Shown here: in pieces, positions 23,597-34,372 of the stretch | Numbering within the stretch: position 1 is the first letter of the stretch | How the letters are laid out: each line of letters starts with the position of its first letter | From: Selaginella moellendorffii | Taxonomy: Eukaryota; Streptophyta; Lycopodiopsida; Selaginellales; Selaginellaceae | Direction: 5' to 3' | Assembly: GCF_000143415.4 (NCBI RefSeq) | Contig: NW_003314359.1 | Coordinates: 33,477 to 83,476 of the forward strand | Length of the DNA: 50,000 nucleotides | The notes under the pieces: model-generated | What the model saw: only the letters and a program-made list of their open reading frames with translations | Database searches by the model: none | What the model was told of the DNA's origin: nothing | Position numbers and translations under genes: made by a program

Positions 23597-23618
23597 GCTC
23601 TATTTCGTTAAAGTGGGA
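23597..23618 (+). repeat. Left terminal inverted repeat of element B
   Basis: 22 bp starting GCTCTATTTCG and ending GTGGGA, a perfect reverse complement of 37276-37297. Confidence 0.85.
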
Positions 23619-24254
23619 TTTATTCAGTAAAATGGGACTAGGTACAAATTTTCAAGTATTTGAAAATGACGTGAAATTATATGTTTTTTGTCCAGGGGCT
23701 AGACATATCTAGGGCATGGTGACTAGTGCGGTGACTTTATGTCTAGACTGAGTCCATCTGGTTGTATAATAAATCTCATTGTCAAGGTGAACAAGCCGAA
23801 TCTGAAGCTAAAGAAGAGCAATGGCATGCGCGCACACACTATTTGTTTGTTCATTGAGCGTGTGGTGAGCTTTCCAAGATGAACGTCATTCCTATTAGCC
23901 AGACATATAACTTAATGGTGAGAACATTTAGATATTATTCAATGTTATCTTTTTCTAACGAATCTAATTGTGAAGGTGTAGCAAGAGGCATTGCTAGTCT
24001 GGAGAAGTCATTTAACTCATTTGACCCTTAGTGTATTTTCATGAAACTAAATAACATTCATATTATTAAGGAATTTCTCTAGTACCTTTTTTTTACGACA
24101 TAGAGGCTTGCATTTCTTTCAAAGGTGATTTAGTAAAAGGCCTGAGGGCACATGCCATTCTATTTCTCAGACCGGTATTAAGATATACTAGTGCAAAGGG
24201 AAAAAGGTATTTGGTGATCAAGTAAATGGCATGAGGGCACACGCCATTATAAGC
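23619..24254. other. Left subterminal region of element B
   Basis: No gene seen. It contains palindromes at 23821, 24139 and 24225. A segment at about 23786 (GGTGAACAAGCCGAATCTGA) repeats, in opposite orientation, the start of the last exon of the minus-strand gene at 25188 and its duplicate near 25070. It probably derives from rearranged 3' ends of that gene. Confidence 0.5.
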
Positions 24255-24512
24255 CTAAGCGCTAGTGGACACCTCCTTTTTGGTACTCTCAGCAGTACTA
24301 TCATCCTTCTTCGGGTCAGTTGTTTTGCTTTGGATTGTTGTCTCTGACGTTACTGGGGCGTTCTCGATAGTTGTTAATGTTGCCGTTTGTTCAGAAAAAT
24401 GATCACCTGGAATATAATACGGGGAGTTTGGAAGACTTATATATTCTACATCTTCACCTATCTCCTTCTCCGTCTCCTTTTTTGCCTCACTTACAGATTT
24501 TGTGCTTGCCAT
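24255..24512 (-). CDS. Possible small Ser/Thr/Glu-rich protein or terminal exon
   Basis: An 85-codon frame, MASTKSVSEAKKETEKEIGE..., then DVEYISLPNSPYYIPGDHF and a Thr/Ser/Lys-rich tail ending STKKEVSTSA. It has no recognised domain and is hydrophilic, probably disordered. The ATG at 24512 is chosen because upstream codons look non-coding. An AG/GGTGAAG junction 20 bp upstream could be a splice acceptor, making this an exon. A palindrome lies within about 10 bp after the stop, as it does after the stop of the gene at 25154, which supports it being a genuine 3' end. Composition and length could also arise by chance. Confidence 0.35.
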   Translation of the reverse strand: MASTKSVSEAKKETEKEIGEDVEYISLPNSPYYIPGDHFSEQTATLTTIENAPVTSETTIQSKTTDPKKDDSTAESTKKEVSTSA

Positions 24513-24599
24513 GAGAACGCTCTTCACCCTAAAATATGGAGTTCGTTGTGTTATAAAAGGAAACCAACACACACGCTACAAGGGAATGATGGTACATAA

Positions 24600-25153
24600 A
24601 GCACGTAAGCCCACAATATGGGTTTATGTGCCATTAATATGGGCCACATGCCATATTATTAGATTTATGCACGTGTGATTGGTAAATGCATATGTCACAT
24701 CATCTTTGTTTTACCTCACACACTATATCAGGCCTAATGAACCATATCACATGTGCGCACATGCTATATATATGGAGAAGTATTATGCAAGGATAGAAAA
24801 ATTCAATGCATGATTGTGGAGAGCAATGGCATGAAGCCACATGCTAAATAACATTTTAGAGAAAAAATTAAAAATAAAAACATGCAAACAGTACTGAGTG
24901 GACCAAGACTTAGAAGTGCACAATTGAATGAGGTATTTCTAATAAATATTTCACTCACCTCATATAGGAATGGCTACCACTCTCAAATGGTGTATCGCCT
25001 CATGCCATCACCTTGCAATTTGTTATAACAATCCGATGAATTCATATTCGGCTTGTTCACCTTAAACTTTAAGTAAGATTTGCTAGAATAACTAAGAATT
25101 TATACTTGTTATTTGTATCATCTCACCTAGGAATGGCGTAAGGCCACATGCCA
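24600..25153. other. Palindrome-rich 3' region of the minus-strand gene
   Basis: AT-rich with palindromes at 24640, 24824, 24985 and 25132. On the minus strand at about 25070 an acceptor (TTTAAG) is followed by GTGAACAAGCCGAATATGAA, a duplicate of the last exon start at 25188. It could serve as an alternative last exon. Confidence 0.5.
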
Positions 25154-28100
25154 TCACGCCTCCTCTGATTCAGATTCGGATTGTTCACCTTGAAATAAAA
25201 TACATTAGAAACTTAGTAAAGGAATATTAATGAATCTCACCTTGAACTCGGGTTATGAATGCTCTTGCTGCATCTCTTGCATGGTCTGGCAAGGTGATGG
25301 TGGCACTCTGCTTCCGCATCCAACCATGCACAACATTATCCACCGATATGCTCATGCTGGGATCCCTTGGATTCAGCACCCATCTCTTTTCTAGGCAATC
25401 CTTCGTATATCCGGAACTTGGCTTGAACCACTCCACAGTTACATTGAAGGAGTTAGTTTCTGCGTCCTCCTCTGCATCAGTGATGCAACGCCCCACCCAT
25501 ATCATTTGTTTTTTATTACTGGGTCTGACAAGCACGACCATTCCTTTGCAGACCTGTACTGGATTGAATGCTGAATCCGGCTTCTTGTTCCTCGGCCCAC
25601 AATAGTGATCCTCAACATCGTTATCTGTCATTGCATTTCCAGAGGATATTGTTCCGCTACTATCTGGTGCTCTGGGTTCTGGCCAAAAGGACTCTTCCAA
25701 TTCTTCATATATAACCAGCCCATTTTGGATAGCAGATATAATCTTCTCCCAGTATTTGAGCAAAGGCTTGCACCTCTGAAAATAGGATTCTCCACCAAAC
25801 ACCAACCCCCTCTTCCAGAAGGCAATATGCTGTCTAATCCCGGCCACTATACTTTCCTGGTCTTTGAGTCCATCCGGGTGCATCGGCCGTGGGGAACCCT
25901 GAGGAATCATAGGTTCCCCAGTTATGGGATCTCTCTTGAAGAGTTCAATGCCGTCCACTGGCAGCCACACTGTGTCCCATTCTCTCATCTTGTACCTCAT
26001 TACTGGAGCACCGTCACACATGCTGAAATGAAACTGAAGAGGCTTGGAGTGGCCAATCAGTGTTTTGGATCCGTCCCTGATGTAGCCTCTTACAAACCCC
26101 TTAAAGTCTAGAACCTCTGTCAGAAGTGCAGCTTCAACAGTGCCTTTGATGCAATTTTGGAATTCATCGTAGAGTTGTGGGAGGGTGAGGACATTGGATC
26201 GCCGGAGGGACTCTGCCAGGTGACTGAACATGGCATTGACGTCTTCATGAGTGTGCCCAACCATGAGAAAGCCAAGTGTAACCGTTTCAAATATGCCTTT
26301 GGCAACAAGCATCGCCAAGTACGCGAAGACGTACATGTTTTTGTTCTCACTGCCAGCATTGTCTGTTTGGAGCAGAAAATGGGGTGGAAGGCCACATCGG
26401 CCGCAAGAACTTCCTTGAGATTCTGCTTCGTTTGGATGAGGCTGTGCATTCACTGGGCGACCAGCCTCGTCGGAATGGCATGAGGCCTCACGTGATAACC
26501 CTACAATCTGACAGCCAACATATTCACTGGGATGGCATGGGGCCCCACGCAATACTGCAAGCCTTTGCTCCTCCTCCAGCTAAACCCTGTATGGGGTTTG
26601 ATCGACAAGGGCCTTATGCAAGGGTTGGCCGTTCAGCTCAGTCTGCGCACTTTGCAGAGACCTTAAGTGTTTTGCTAGGGACGCAATCATCATGTTTGCA
26701 CCCCCACCACCCCATAGAGGTACAAAGAAGTTCCCATAGTTCTAGGCACCATGCCCATGAGCGATTATGCCAAACAGAGACACAGGCAGCTGCATGGATG
26801 AAGAGATTGCCTTGGGGGCAGGATTGAGTCGAGGTAAGCACGTCTTTTTCTGGTCCATTTTGTCGTGGATGATGCAGAGGTAAGAGTCAGGTCTCTCCAT
26901 GGAGAGAATCCTGTTATGATAATATGCAGTCCTGCAGCTTCTCTGCTCGATGTTGTGGTCGAGCCACCTTCTAAACAACGTCTCTCGCTCTTGAGCGATG
27001 CAAGAATTCTTCGACAAAGCCATTTTGATAGCAGTGCACTCGTCACACTTTGAAAACCTGGAGTACTTTCCTATACTCACATCCCTGAACCTGTTGCTCC
27101 ACAATCTACTAAATCTAAATTGGCTCAGCTTCCTGTAGCCATTACTCTAGAGTTCCCGATTCACATCTTCCAATATGGCCCCCTTGGTATACATGGAAGG
27201 GAGAACTCGTTGGGTGTCGAGTTCCATCTTCCAAGAGGCGGGTTTTATGTGGTTGCTGCTCACTACATGTCTTGACAAACCTCTTGAAGATTGCCTCTCC
27301 ATATACAACATGACCCCTGGTTTTGTGAGTACTGTCGTTCCCATGGACTGCCTGTTGAACCCTTTGTTCCTCGAACTTAGTTTTGATTCTGTAGAATGTG
27401 GTTCGAGGGACTCCATAAATGATTCTCCATGCCTTCATGCAGACCAAACCCCTCTGGAAGACCATGCCCCCCACCTGATGTTCTGAAGCATCAACAGATG
27501 ACCGTAATGCCTCATACACAAAATTGCAAGCTGCCTTCCAGGACAATGTCTTGTATCTTGCTCTCTCCTCTTCAATAGCATCCCAATCAGCATGTTGACA
27601 GCACCTCCTCTTGCAACAAGCAACTGTCGAGACCATTCGAACCTCCATCGCCATTTTCTGCTTTTTCGGTTCGTTGCTCAGATCGCTTTGGCTGCACTTT
27701 AGGAAGGTGTACTTTCTTTTCCCATGAAGAGATGTTCTGTCATCAGTTGTAGTGGTGTTTGATTGTGAATCCTTCACATTCTCAAACACTAAGTGCCTCA
27801 ATTTCCACCGCACAATGCTTCCAATAGTCAGACTGTTTTCTTCTGTGTCAACAACCTCTAAAATCGCAACTCCAATATCATCCCAGCCCAATTCTTGATT
27901 AGCAACCGCATCTCTTGGATCGACAACTGTGGCTAAGCCCTCAGCTACCACCTCCCTCTCGGGGTTGTTTAGAAACACCTTTGCCTGAATCCATGTAGCA
28001 CGGTTCTTAAGATCCACGGAGGGAACATGCGTCGCACTTGCGCTGTTCCCAACATCTGCTTTCTTTTGAAGATTTTTCAAGGCAATAACAACATTTACCC

Positions 28101-28293
28101 CGACGACCATCTCTCCTCGTTCAATAGCGACCACATTCCCATTGAAGACAGTCTCTACTGATACAGCAGCATTGCCTTCCCCAAGCCTTTGACAGTGTAT
28201 AACAAAGTTCCGATCTATAAACACAAGGGTCCCTTTTGCAACTCTCTTCCCACCATTCAAAATGTAAACCTTTTCCCCAACCCTGAAGGCCAT
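25154..28293 (-). pseudogene. DUF7869-like transposon protein of element B
   Basis: ATG at 28293 (MAFRVGEKVYILNGGKRVAK). The first approx. 180 residues resemble the DUF8039-type domain of plant transposon proteins (EGLATVVDP, LTIGSIVRWKLRHLVF). Then a cysteine motif CCKRRCCQHADW (about 27610), FQRGLVCMKAWRIIYGVPRT (about 27440), FSKCDECTAIK (about 27050), a conserved-looking DKMDQKKTCLPRL (about 26840), LLQTDNAGSENKN (about 26355) and GFLMVGHTHEDVNAMFSHL (about 26250). The spaced D-N, ENKN and GHTHED motifs are the hallmark I associate with DUF7869, possibly an RNase H-fold transposase. One frameshift near 27210 and three TAGs (27147, 26742, 26580) break it. A 52-nt intron (25189-25240) joins ...ITRVQ to GEQSESESEEA and the TGA at 25154. 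Two palindromes at 26472-26554 probably mark another intron. Confidence 0.65.
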
Positions 28294-28659
28294 TCTGAAA
28301 GTGCAGAAAAGAAGTTAAGACCATACAAAAAATGATTGGAGAATGGCCTAAATCATAACATACCAAACAACCTCAATAGCATGAGGCCACATGCCATTAT
28401 TCAAACATGCTATTGACACCCACGTGAAATTTCGCATTCACAAAATTGGCATGAGCCCTCATGCCATCTTGATATACACACAGCTGCAGGTAAGTAAAAA
28501 CATACATGACAATACGCTAGCCATGAAATTGCAAGGGCCCAAGATGGCATGTGGCCTCATGCCATTTCTAAATGTGGTCCTAAGCCATTCCATGGTGAAC
28601 ATACTAGGAAGCACAAGTGCCGAATATCAAGAGGAAGCGGTAGCCACACCAAAGACAGT

Positions 28660-28800
28660 GCCACTCGCAACACCGCAACTACTTGTAGCGCCGCTCGCAA
28701 CACCGCAACTGCTCGTAGCGCCGCTCGCACAAACTACCACTCGCATAAACTGCCGCTCGCAATGGCGCTCGCAATGCCGCAACTGCTCGTAGATGCATAA
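28660..28800. repeat. GCTCGCA-type repeat array upstream of the minus-strand gene
   Basis: Imperfect units such as CGCCGCTCGCAACACCGCAA, repeated four or more times about 350 bp upstream of ATG 28293. CpG-rich in AT-rich surroundings. Confidence 0.75.
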
Positions 28801-29152
28801 ACCACAGCTCACAACGCCGCTTACACAAGCAGCGCTCACTGCGCTCAGCGGAACCAAGAACACGGCGCACAAAAATGATAGACCTAGGAATGAGTTCAAG
28901 AATTCAAAAATAACACACGCTTGAACGTCACATCAAATCCTCTGACAAACCAGATCTTATGATTCCTCTGACAAATTTCAAACTGAGTAGCTTCTAGACT
29001 TTGCTGTCAGAGGTTGAACTTTGTCACATCATGTCCTTGCCTCGATCCAGCTGTGCCATGTCAGTGATTCGAACTTTGCCATGCCATGTCAGCGATCCGC
29101 GCCAAGATTATTCGCCGTGTAAAGGAATAATTATGCTGTGTGTGTACGTCCA

Positions 29153-30506
29153 TTTATGGCAATATAAGGCCACACGCCATTCAAAAAGTAATGCTAGTCG
29201 AGCATTTTTTTGTGCATTTTTGGGTTCAAAATTGCATGAGCCCACACGCTATAAAGTTTACCTATACCAAAAATAGAAACAGCTTTATTTACTTGGGAAT
29301 TTAAGTGGTTGAGGCATTTTTAAACTTACAAACACATGCCCTACTTACATTCCTTTGGTTGCTTAAAATTCAAAAATATTATAAACCTTTCTTTTTGCAT
29401 TTTCAATGTTTTCAATTATGGTTTTTGATTTTCGCAGGACCAGCCTAGTAATCTATTTGCATCCCGTCATGTTTATAGCTAGCTTTCGTTTATCCCCTTC
29501 GCTAGCCTGAGATACATCTACTCGGCATCTGCCTCTTACAGCATTTGCCCAGAAAGGGCATCTTTCTTCACGCAGCATTTGCCACATGTTTAGGGTTTAG
29601 GGTTTAGCAATTCAGTAGCTTGATAAACATGCAAATACAGAACTTAATGCAAAATCCTTTGATATGTCACAATGCCCCTAGGACCATAAACACATTTCAA
29701 TAGAGAGGGTCCTTTCATTTCATAACTCCTTACGTAGATCTTGGTGAAACCAGAGTTAGTGAAGTTGGTTTCTTGTGATCTTGCATCTGATTGTGGTGTC
29801 CCTTTGCAGTGTCAATGGAAAGGTCAATGCACACCAAACTGTAGAATCTTGGAGCAAAATAACGGTCGGATCTATGGCAAATGCCCCTGAAAAATTGTAA
29901 AGCTCGTGTGGTCTCATGTGGTGTCTGATCGAGATGCTTCTTTGCAGGGTCATCAAGAAGGGCATTGTATACCATTCTGTAAAATCTAGTTGCGATCTAA
30001 CGGTTGGATCTCCAGAAAACTCAAAAAAATCTCGCACGTGTCAGAATATCCTAAGAATATACTCCTATGTGCCCCTGAAAATGGCATGCGGCCCCACGCC
30101 ATTCAAAAGATAACGCCAGATGATGCCAAGAATTTTTTGGTGCATTTTTTGGGTTCAAAATTGCATGAGCCCACACACTATAAAGTTTATCTTTGCCAAA
30201 TAGAGAAAAGTTTATCTGTGTCATGTGAGGTAGTTACAGTCCTTTGTGCTCGGCATCTGCCTCTTGCAGCATTTGCACTGAAAGGGAATTTTTCTCCATT
30301 CAGCATTTGGCCCTGAAAATGGCATGCGCCCACACGCCATTCAAGGAATAATGCCACAGGACGCCTGGATTTTTGGGTTTAAAATGTTTAGGGTTTTTTG
30401 GGTTTTTTAAAAATATTTTGGGTCCAATGTTTTTTGGGTTTCTTTGGTTCAAAATTGCATGAGCCCACACGCTATAATATTGATTTGAGAGAAAAATAGA
30501 AACAGA
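29153..30506. repeat. Three related 130-190-bp blocks
   Basis: 29153-29283, 30078-30210 and 30317-30506 share CACGCCATTCAA, a TTTTTGGGTT segment, AAATTGCATGAGCCCACAC and a GAAA/ATAGAAACAG end. The order is the same in each block. Confidence 0.7.
29589..29607 (+). repeat. Short TTTAGGG tract
   Basis: Two and a half plant telomere-type units. Too short for an interstitial telomere; it also contains the telo-box core in reverse, a common plant promoter element. Confidence 0.6.
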
Positions 30507-30827
30507 TAGAATTTCTTTATTTAGCTGAACATCTGCCATTTTTGGAAATACAAGATGCTTTGGAATATCCAATCATGCATGGTATAAATATAGCGAGGGT
30601 ATTAAATGATATCCCAATCATGATCTTTCTTTTGGATTTCGCGTGCATGCAGTCCGAGGAATGATGACGTTGCGGATTTCTTTTGGATTTTGCGTGCTTG
30701 CATGCGCACGGCAATCCAGAAATTAATGGTGGCGCCCAAGTCCGAGGAATGATGACGTGGCGGGATTACCAACCATCGTGACATTTCGCGCGTGTGAGGT
30801 TAGGTTTTGCATTTTGCTTCGTACACA

Positions 30828-31045
30828 CGCTCGCACACTCGCGCTCGCGCTCGCATCACACTCGCGCTTGCGCTCGCATCACACTCGCGCTCGCGCTCGC
30901 ATCACACTCGCGCTCGCATCGCGCTCCCACTCGCAATCACGCTCACATTCGCGCTCATCTACCTTCTCTACAGGTTTCTCGTGTGCATCGGCGTCCACTC
31001 GCGCTTGCATCACACTCACGCTCGCATCGCGCTCGTGTGCATCGG
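30828..31045. repeat. CGCTCGCATCACACT repeat array upstream of the plus-strand gene
   Basis: Tandem units of CACTCGCGCTCGCGCTCGCAT type, CpG-dense, ending about 215 bp before ATG 31261. It contains two copies of CGTGTGCATCGGCGTCCACT and mirrors the array upstream of the divergent gene. Confidence 0.8.
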
Positions 31046-31263
31046 CGTCCACTTCAAGACACACCCAGTTTGTAACTTCGCCGCCAACTCCGCCGCCCAC
31101 TCCGCCACCCACACGCAGCCCACTTGGCGTTCCGGGAGATTTCAGCGCCACTCTCCAACTGTAAGTGGCAGAGTAGCCTTGCTGCTACGATCTGCTGCAC
31201 ACACAGTGCACATTCGCCAGCGAGTCCGGCCTCGATTGTCACGCCTCCATTCGGCTTCAAATG

Positions 31264-31502
31264 GTAAGTCTTTTAGGCCAAGTAGAAAATGGCATGAGGC
31301 CACATGCCATTCAGTAGCAACATTGGCATGCACCGATTGGGCTCTCGAGTGCAGTCCGGTTACAAATGGCGTGTAGCCTCACGCCATCTTAGGATGCAGC
31401 CTCAAGACATCTGATGCAGTGGTGAATGGTGTGTGGCCTCACGTTATTTCCAGCTGCTAGTTTTTCATTTGTCAGCTCTAATTGTTGTGCATTTCTGAAC
31501 AG
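31264..31502 (+). other. First intron with three palindromes
   Basis: GTAAGTC...CTGAACAG, 239 nt, directly after the ATG, so the first coding exon ends exactly with the start codon. Palindromes at 31287, 31363 and 31424. Confidence 0.65.
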
Positions 31503-32681
31503 GCGAGGAATTGCGTTCTTCTTCCAGCCACTGTCAATGTGGATGCAGAGAAGGGGGAGGAGCTCACCAGTTGGACTTTCGGGATGGAAGGCGAGGATCT
31601 AAGGCTATACAACACAGATGGTGGGAGAAAAGAATGCATGGGGATCCTCATCCAAGTGACAGACACTCCATGCAGTTCCATGCAAGAATATGGACTGGCA
31701 CTTGTGGTAGAGACAGCGTCCACCTTCAAGATCCACCTTGCACATCCTAGTGGCTTCCCGGAGGGGGGCAGCGGCTATGAGGAATTCCTAGAGGGAGCTA
31801 GGGAGAGGTTGTCCAGGAGGCCCACAATTTCAAAGACACTGCGGGTCTATGAAGATCACATGGAATCCACAGACCTCACCTACGGCAATGCTCAAAAACT
31901 ATATTCCAACATTGAGCCGTTGAGAGTGCCTCCAGTTCGCGAAGCGAAGGGGAAGGGGGTCGATCTGGAAACTACCCCAAAGCAGAAAAGGGTGGTCAAG
32001 CTCAAGCCGACGTCCGACTCTCCTGGTCCAAAAAAGAAGCTACTTGGTGATGCCATTGCCTCGGGTTCGAACACTACACCCACCAAAAAGAAGAGCCGCA
32101 AAAAGCAAAAAGAGCAAGAAGAGGCAGCAAAAATCATCGCAGATAATAGTACTTGTTATTATTCCAACAAAGTATATACAATCGACGTGAGCCATATCGA
32201 CATCCAAAGCAAATACAACCACAGGCTAGTATCTTATGAGTGGGTGGAGAAACTGAAGCAGAAGATGCTGGCAAGTCCAGTAACACCCGACATCGCAGAC
32301 GTGATCCCCTACTACCGAACAATGAAGGGCGAGACGAGGTTTCCAGACTTGATCAATAGGAAGGTATTGGACGATCAGAACATCCGGTTCTATGCCGTCT
32401 CTGGGCAGCATTCTAGCTTGGCGATGCAAGAGATAGTTGTGGATATTATGGTGGGCGAGGAGGTGAAGAAAGTCTTCAAGACAAGAGTTGTCCGCCTGAT
32501 AAAAGGCAACTCGCCCCTCCGATCTATCATATCCATCTCCCACGCGTAGAATGTCAAGCAAGAAATGTGCTACAAATCGGGTCTGCACGAGATATTGGCA
32601 CGAACACGGAAGCTCTGGGTTCAACTGAAGAAGCCACAAAAACCAGGACAAGGACATGCACTAGCAACTAGCGCCTGGCAG

Positions 32682-32735
32682 GTAAGCCTTGTTGCATGTG
32701 GCATAGCATGTGGCCTCACGCCATTTCCATTGCAG
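32682..32735 (+). other. 54-nt intron built around a palindrome
   Basis: GTAAGCC...CATTGCAG. The palindrome (32707-32731) fills the second half and ends 4 bases before the acceptor AG. Removal keeps the flanking frame (SAWQ / EFSSLLSK). Confidence 0.75.
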
Positions 32736-34195
32736 GAATTCTCGAGTCTTCTCTCGAAAACACTGGGGGTCAATGACACACTCAGCATCCATAACATTCT
32801 ACTCGCGACAAAAGTTGTTTTTGACAAATGAGTAGATGTGCTGAGGAGGTACCATGACGGGGAGTTGCTAAACTCAATGGGTGTGGAGGATGGCCGGAAG
32901 CCCAATGATTTGAAGCTCAACGCCTTGCGTTTCTCGCGGTCTCTAGACGACGACGACCTTTTGACAGTGGCTAATGCTCTTCTACGTGGTGAGGTAGTCT
33001 TCAACAAGACCAAAATGACTCCCGGTCATATTGTGACATACGAGGACTTGTGCACAACTCTGAGAGCTCGTGCGCTATTGAAGGATTAGATCTTCGAGCA
33101 AGTGGCCGTGGAGAGGGTGAGCATCGACACCACGCAAGAGATGATGGAAGCGCTGGAGTTGTCAAATGAAGACATCGACGAGTACGTGAAGGGGGCCCCC
33201 AAGTTCATCGATCTGCTGCGGGATGCCACGAAAAGTAAAGCTGAGAAGTTGGATTAGTATCCAAATTTCATTAAGAGGGATGTCGACTACCGGCTTTAGA
33301 AACAGCTCGACCCCGCAGTAGAGGCCTATCGAGAACCTTACCGGGTATACGTGAATTCGGATGAGGATCAAAGTTGGAGGAGCATCGTTTCCCGTGGAGA
33401 TGAGCAGGTCAAGAACATCTTTTGTGTGATGGACTTCACAAATGAGGAGATCACTCATGCAGATGAAGTCAGCTCCATCATTGACTTAATGGTGGGACTT
33501 GCGGAGGTGGAATCTTCAGTCCACTATATGATCTACGACTCCGAATCCTATCACAAGTTCTGGAAGGCCTTGAACGAGGTGAAGGCTTGGTTGAAAGGCA
33601 AGGAGATGCAAGAGATCCATGGGATAATGGCTAAGAAGAAGATACCGACGAATGTCCGCATCTTCACACTCGCCCTTGTTATTGGTCCTGCAGTAGAGTG
33701 GGACTGGAGTGACTTCCCAGCTTCGTTCGACAAGGCCAATCGAATTGATCTGAGGGAGGTCAATTTACCCGTGCCTGAGGAACTAAAGACGGCTATGGAG
33801 CTTTTGAATCCAGAGAAAGCTCCAGGTGCAGCATGGGAAATGCTCAGCTGGGTCTTCAACGCAATAGCGGGTGGGTCACCTGCTTCCGACTCCAAGGGCA
33901 AATGCGTTGTCGAGTACAACTACAGCAGACTATTCTTTCGAGCCGCACTACTCAAGGGTGTCCCGTGTGTTGCGGTGACAAACTCCATTGAAGAGGTGAC
34001 TTCAATGGAGCATATAATTATAGTTGCCAAAGAAAAAAGTATCTTCTCTGCGAACCTGGTGAGTACGCACTTTAAGTTTAAATGTTATCTCACAAGCTCT
34101 GTATGTAGGAGCGTGGCCACCCCCAGATGCTGAAACGGCGTTAACAGCTACTGTTGAAGATACCCATGTTGGGCCGAGCTCACAACCTGCACAAG

Positions 34196-34251
34196 GTAAG
34201 GTCACGTGAGGCCTCACGCCATTTTGATTATAAATCGTTGTGAATATTCAG
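34196..34251 (+). other. 56-nt phase-1 intron with a palindrome
   Basis: GTAAGGTCACGTGAGGCCTC...ATTCAG. Removal joins SSQPAQ to DTRTEKRTDG in frame. Confidence 0.7.
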
Positions 34252-34323
34252 ACACGAGGACTGAAAAGCGCACTGATGGCGTGTCAAAGAAGGACAAATA
34301 GACAAGCAATAGGAAAAAAGGAG

Positions 34324-34372
34324 GTACAAATTATATTTGCAATGGCGTGTGGTCTCATGCCATTCCTTGCAG
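34324..34372 (+). other. 49-nt phase-1 intron with a palindrome
   Basis: GTACAAATT...CCTTGCAG. The palindrome occupies about half of it and ends 8 bases before the exon. Removal joins SNRKKG to DTSSKAKQ in frame. Confidence 0.75.

Larger units (their letters stand above)
28294..31260. promoter_or_regulatory. Divergent intergenic region of element B
   Basis: Three kilobases between the two divergent start codons. Near each start lies an array of CGCTCGCA-type units (28660-28800 and 30828-31045). Between them are three related blocks (29153-29283, 30078-30210, 30317-30506), each with a palindrome followed by TTGCATGAGCCCACACGCTA. A CTCGGCATCTGCCTCTTRCA segment recurs (29520, 30248), as does AGTCCGAGGAATGATGACGT (30651, 30739). 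No gene seen. Likely a bidirectional promoter built from internal duplications. The GC-rich frames over 30757-31376 come from the repeats. Confidence 0.6.

Noticed and set aside
23591-23597. CACTA terminus (CACTAT directly before the left TIR)
   Set aside because: The right end lacks the matching TAGTG; CACTAT reads as part of the interrupted frame (Thr-Leu).
29589-29607. Interstitial telomere
   Set aside because: Only about two and a half TTTAGGG units.
30757-31376. GC-rich frames up to 189 codons (Arg/Ser/His-rich)
   Set aside because: Produced by the CGCTCGCA array and cut by the intron structure of the downstream gene.
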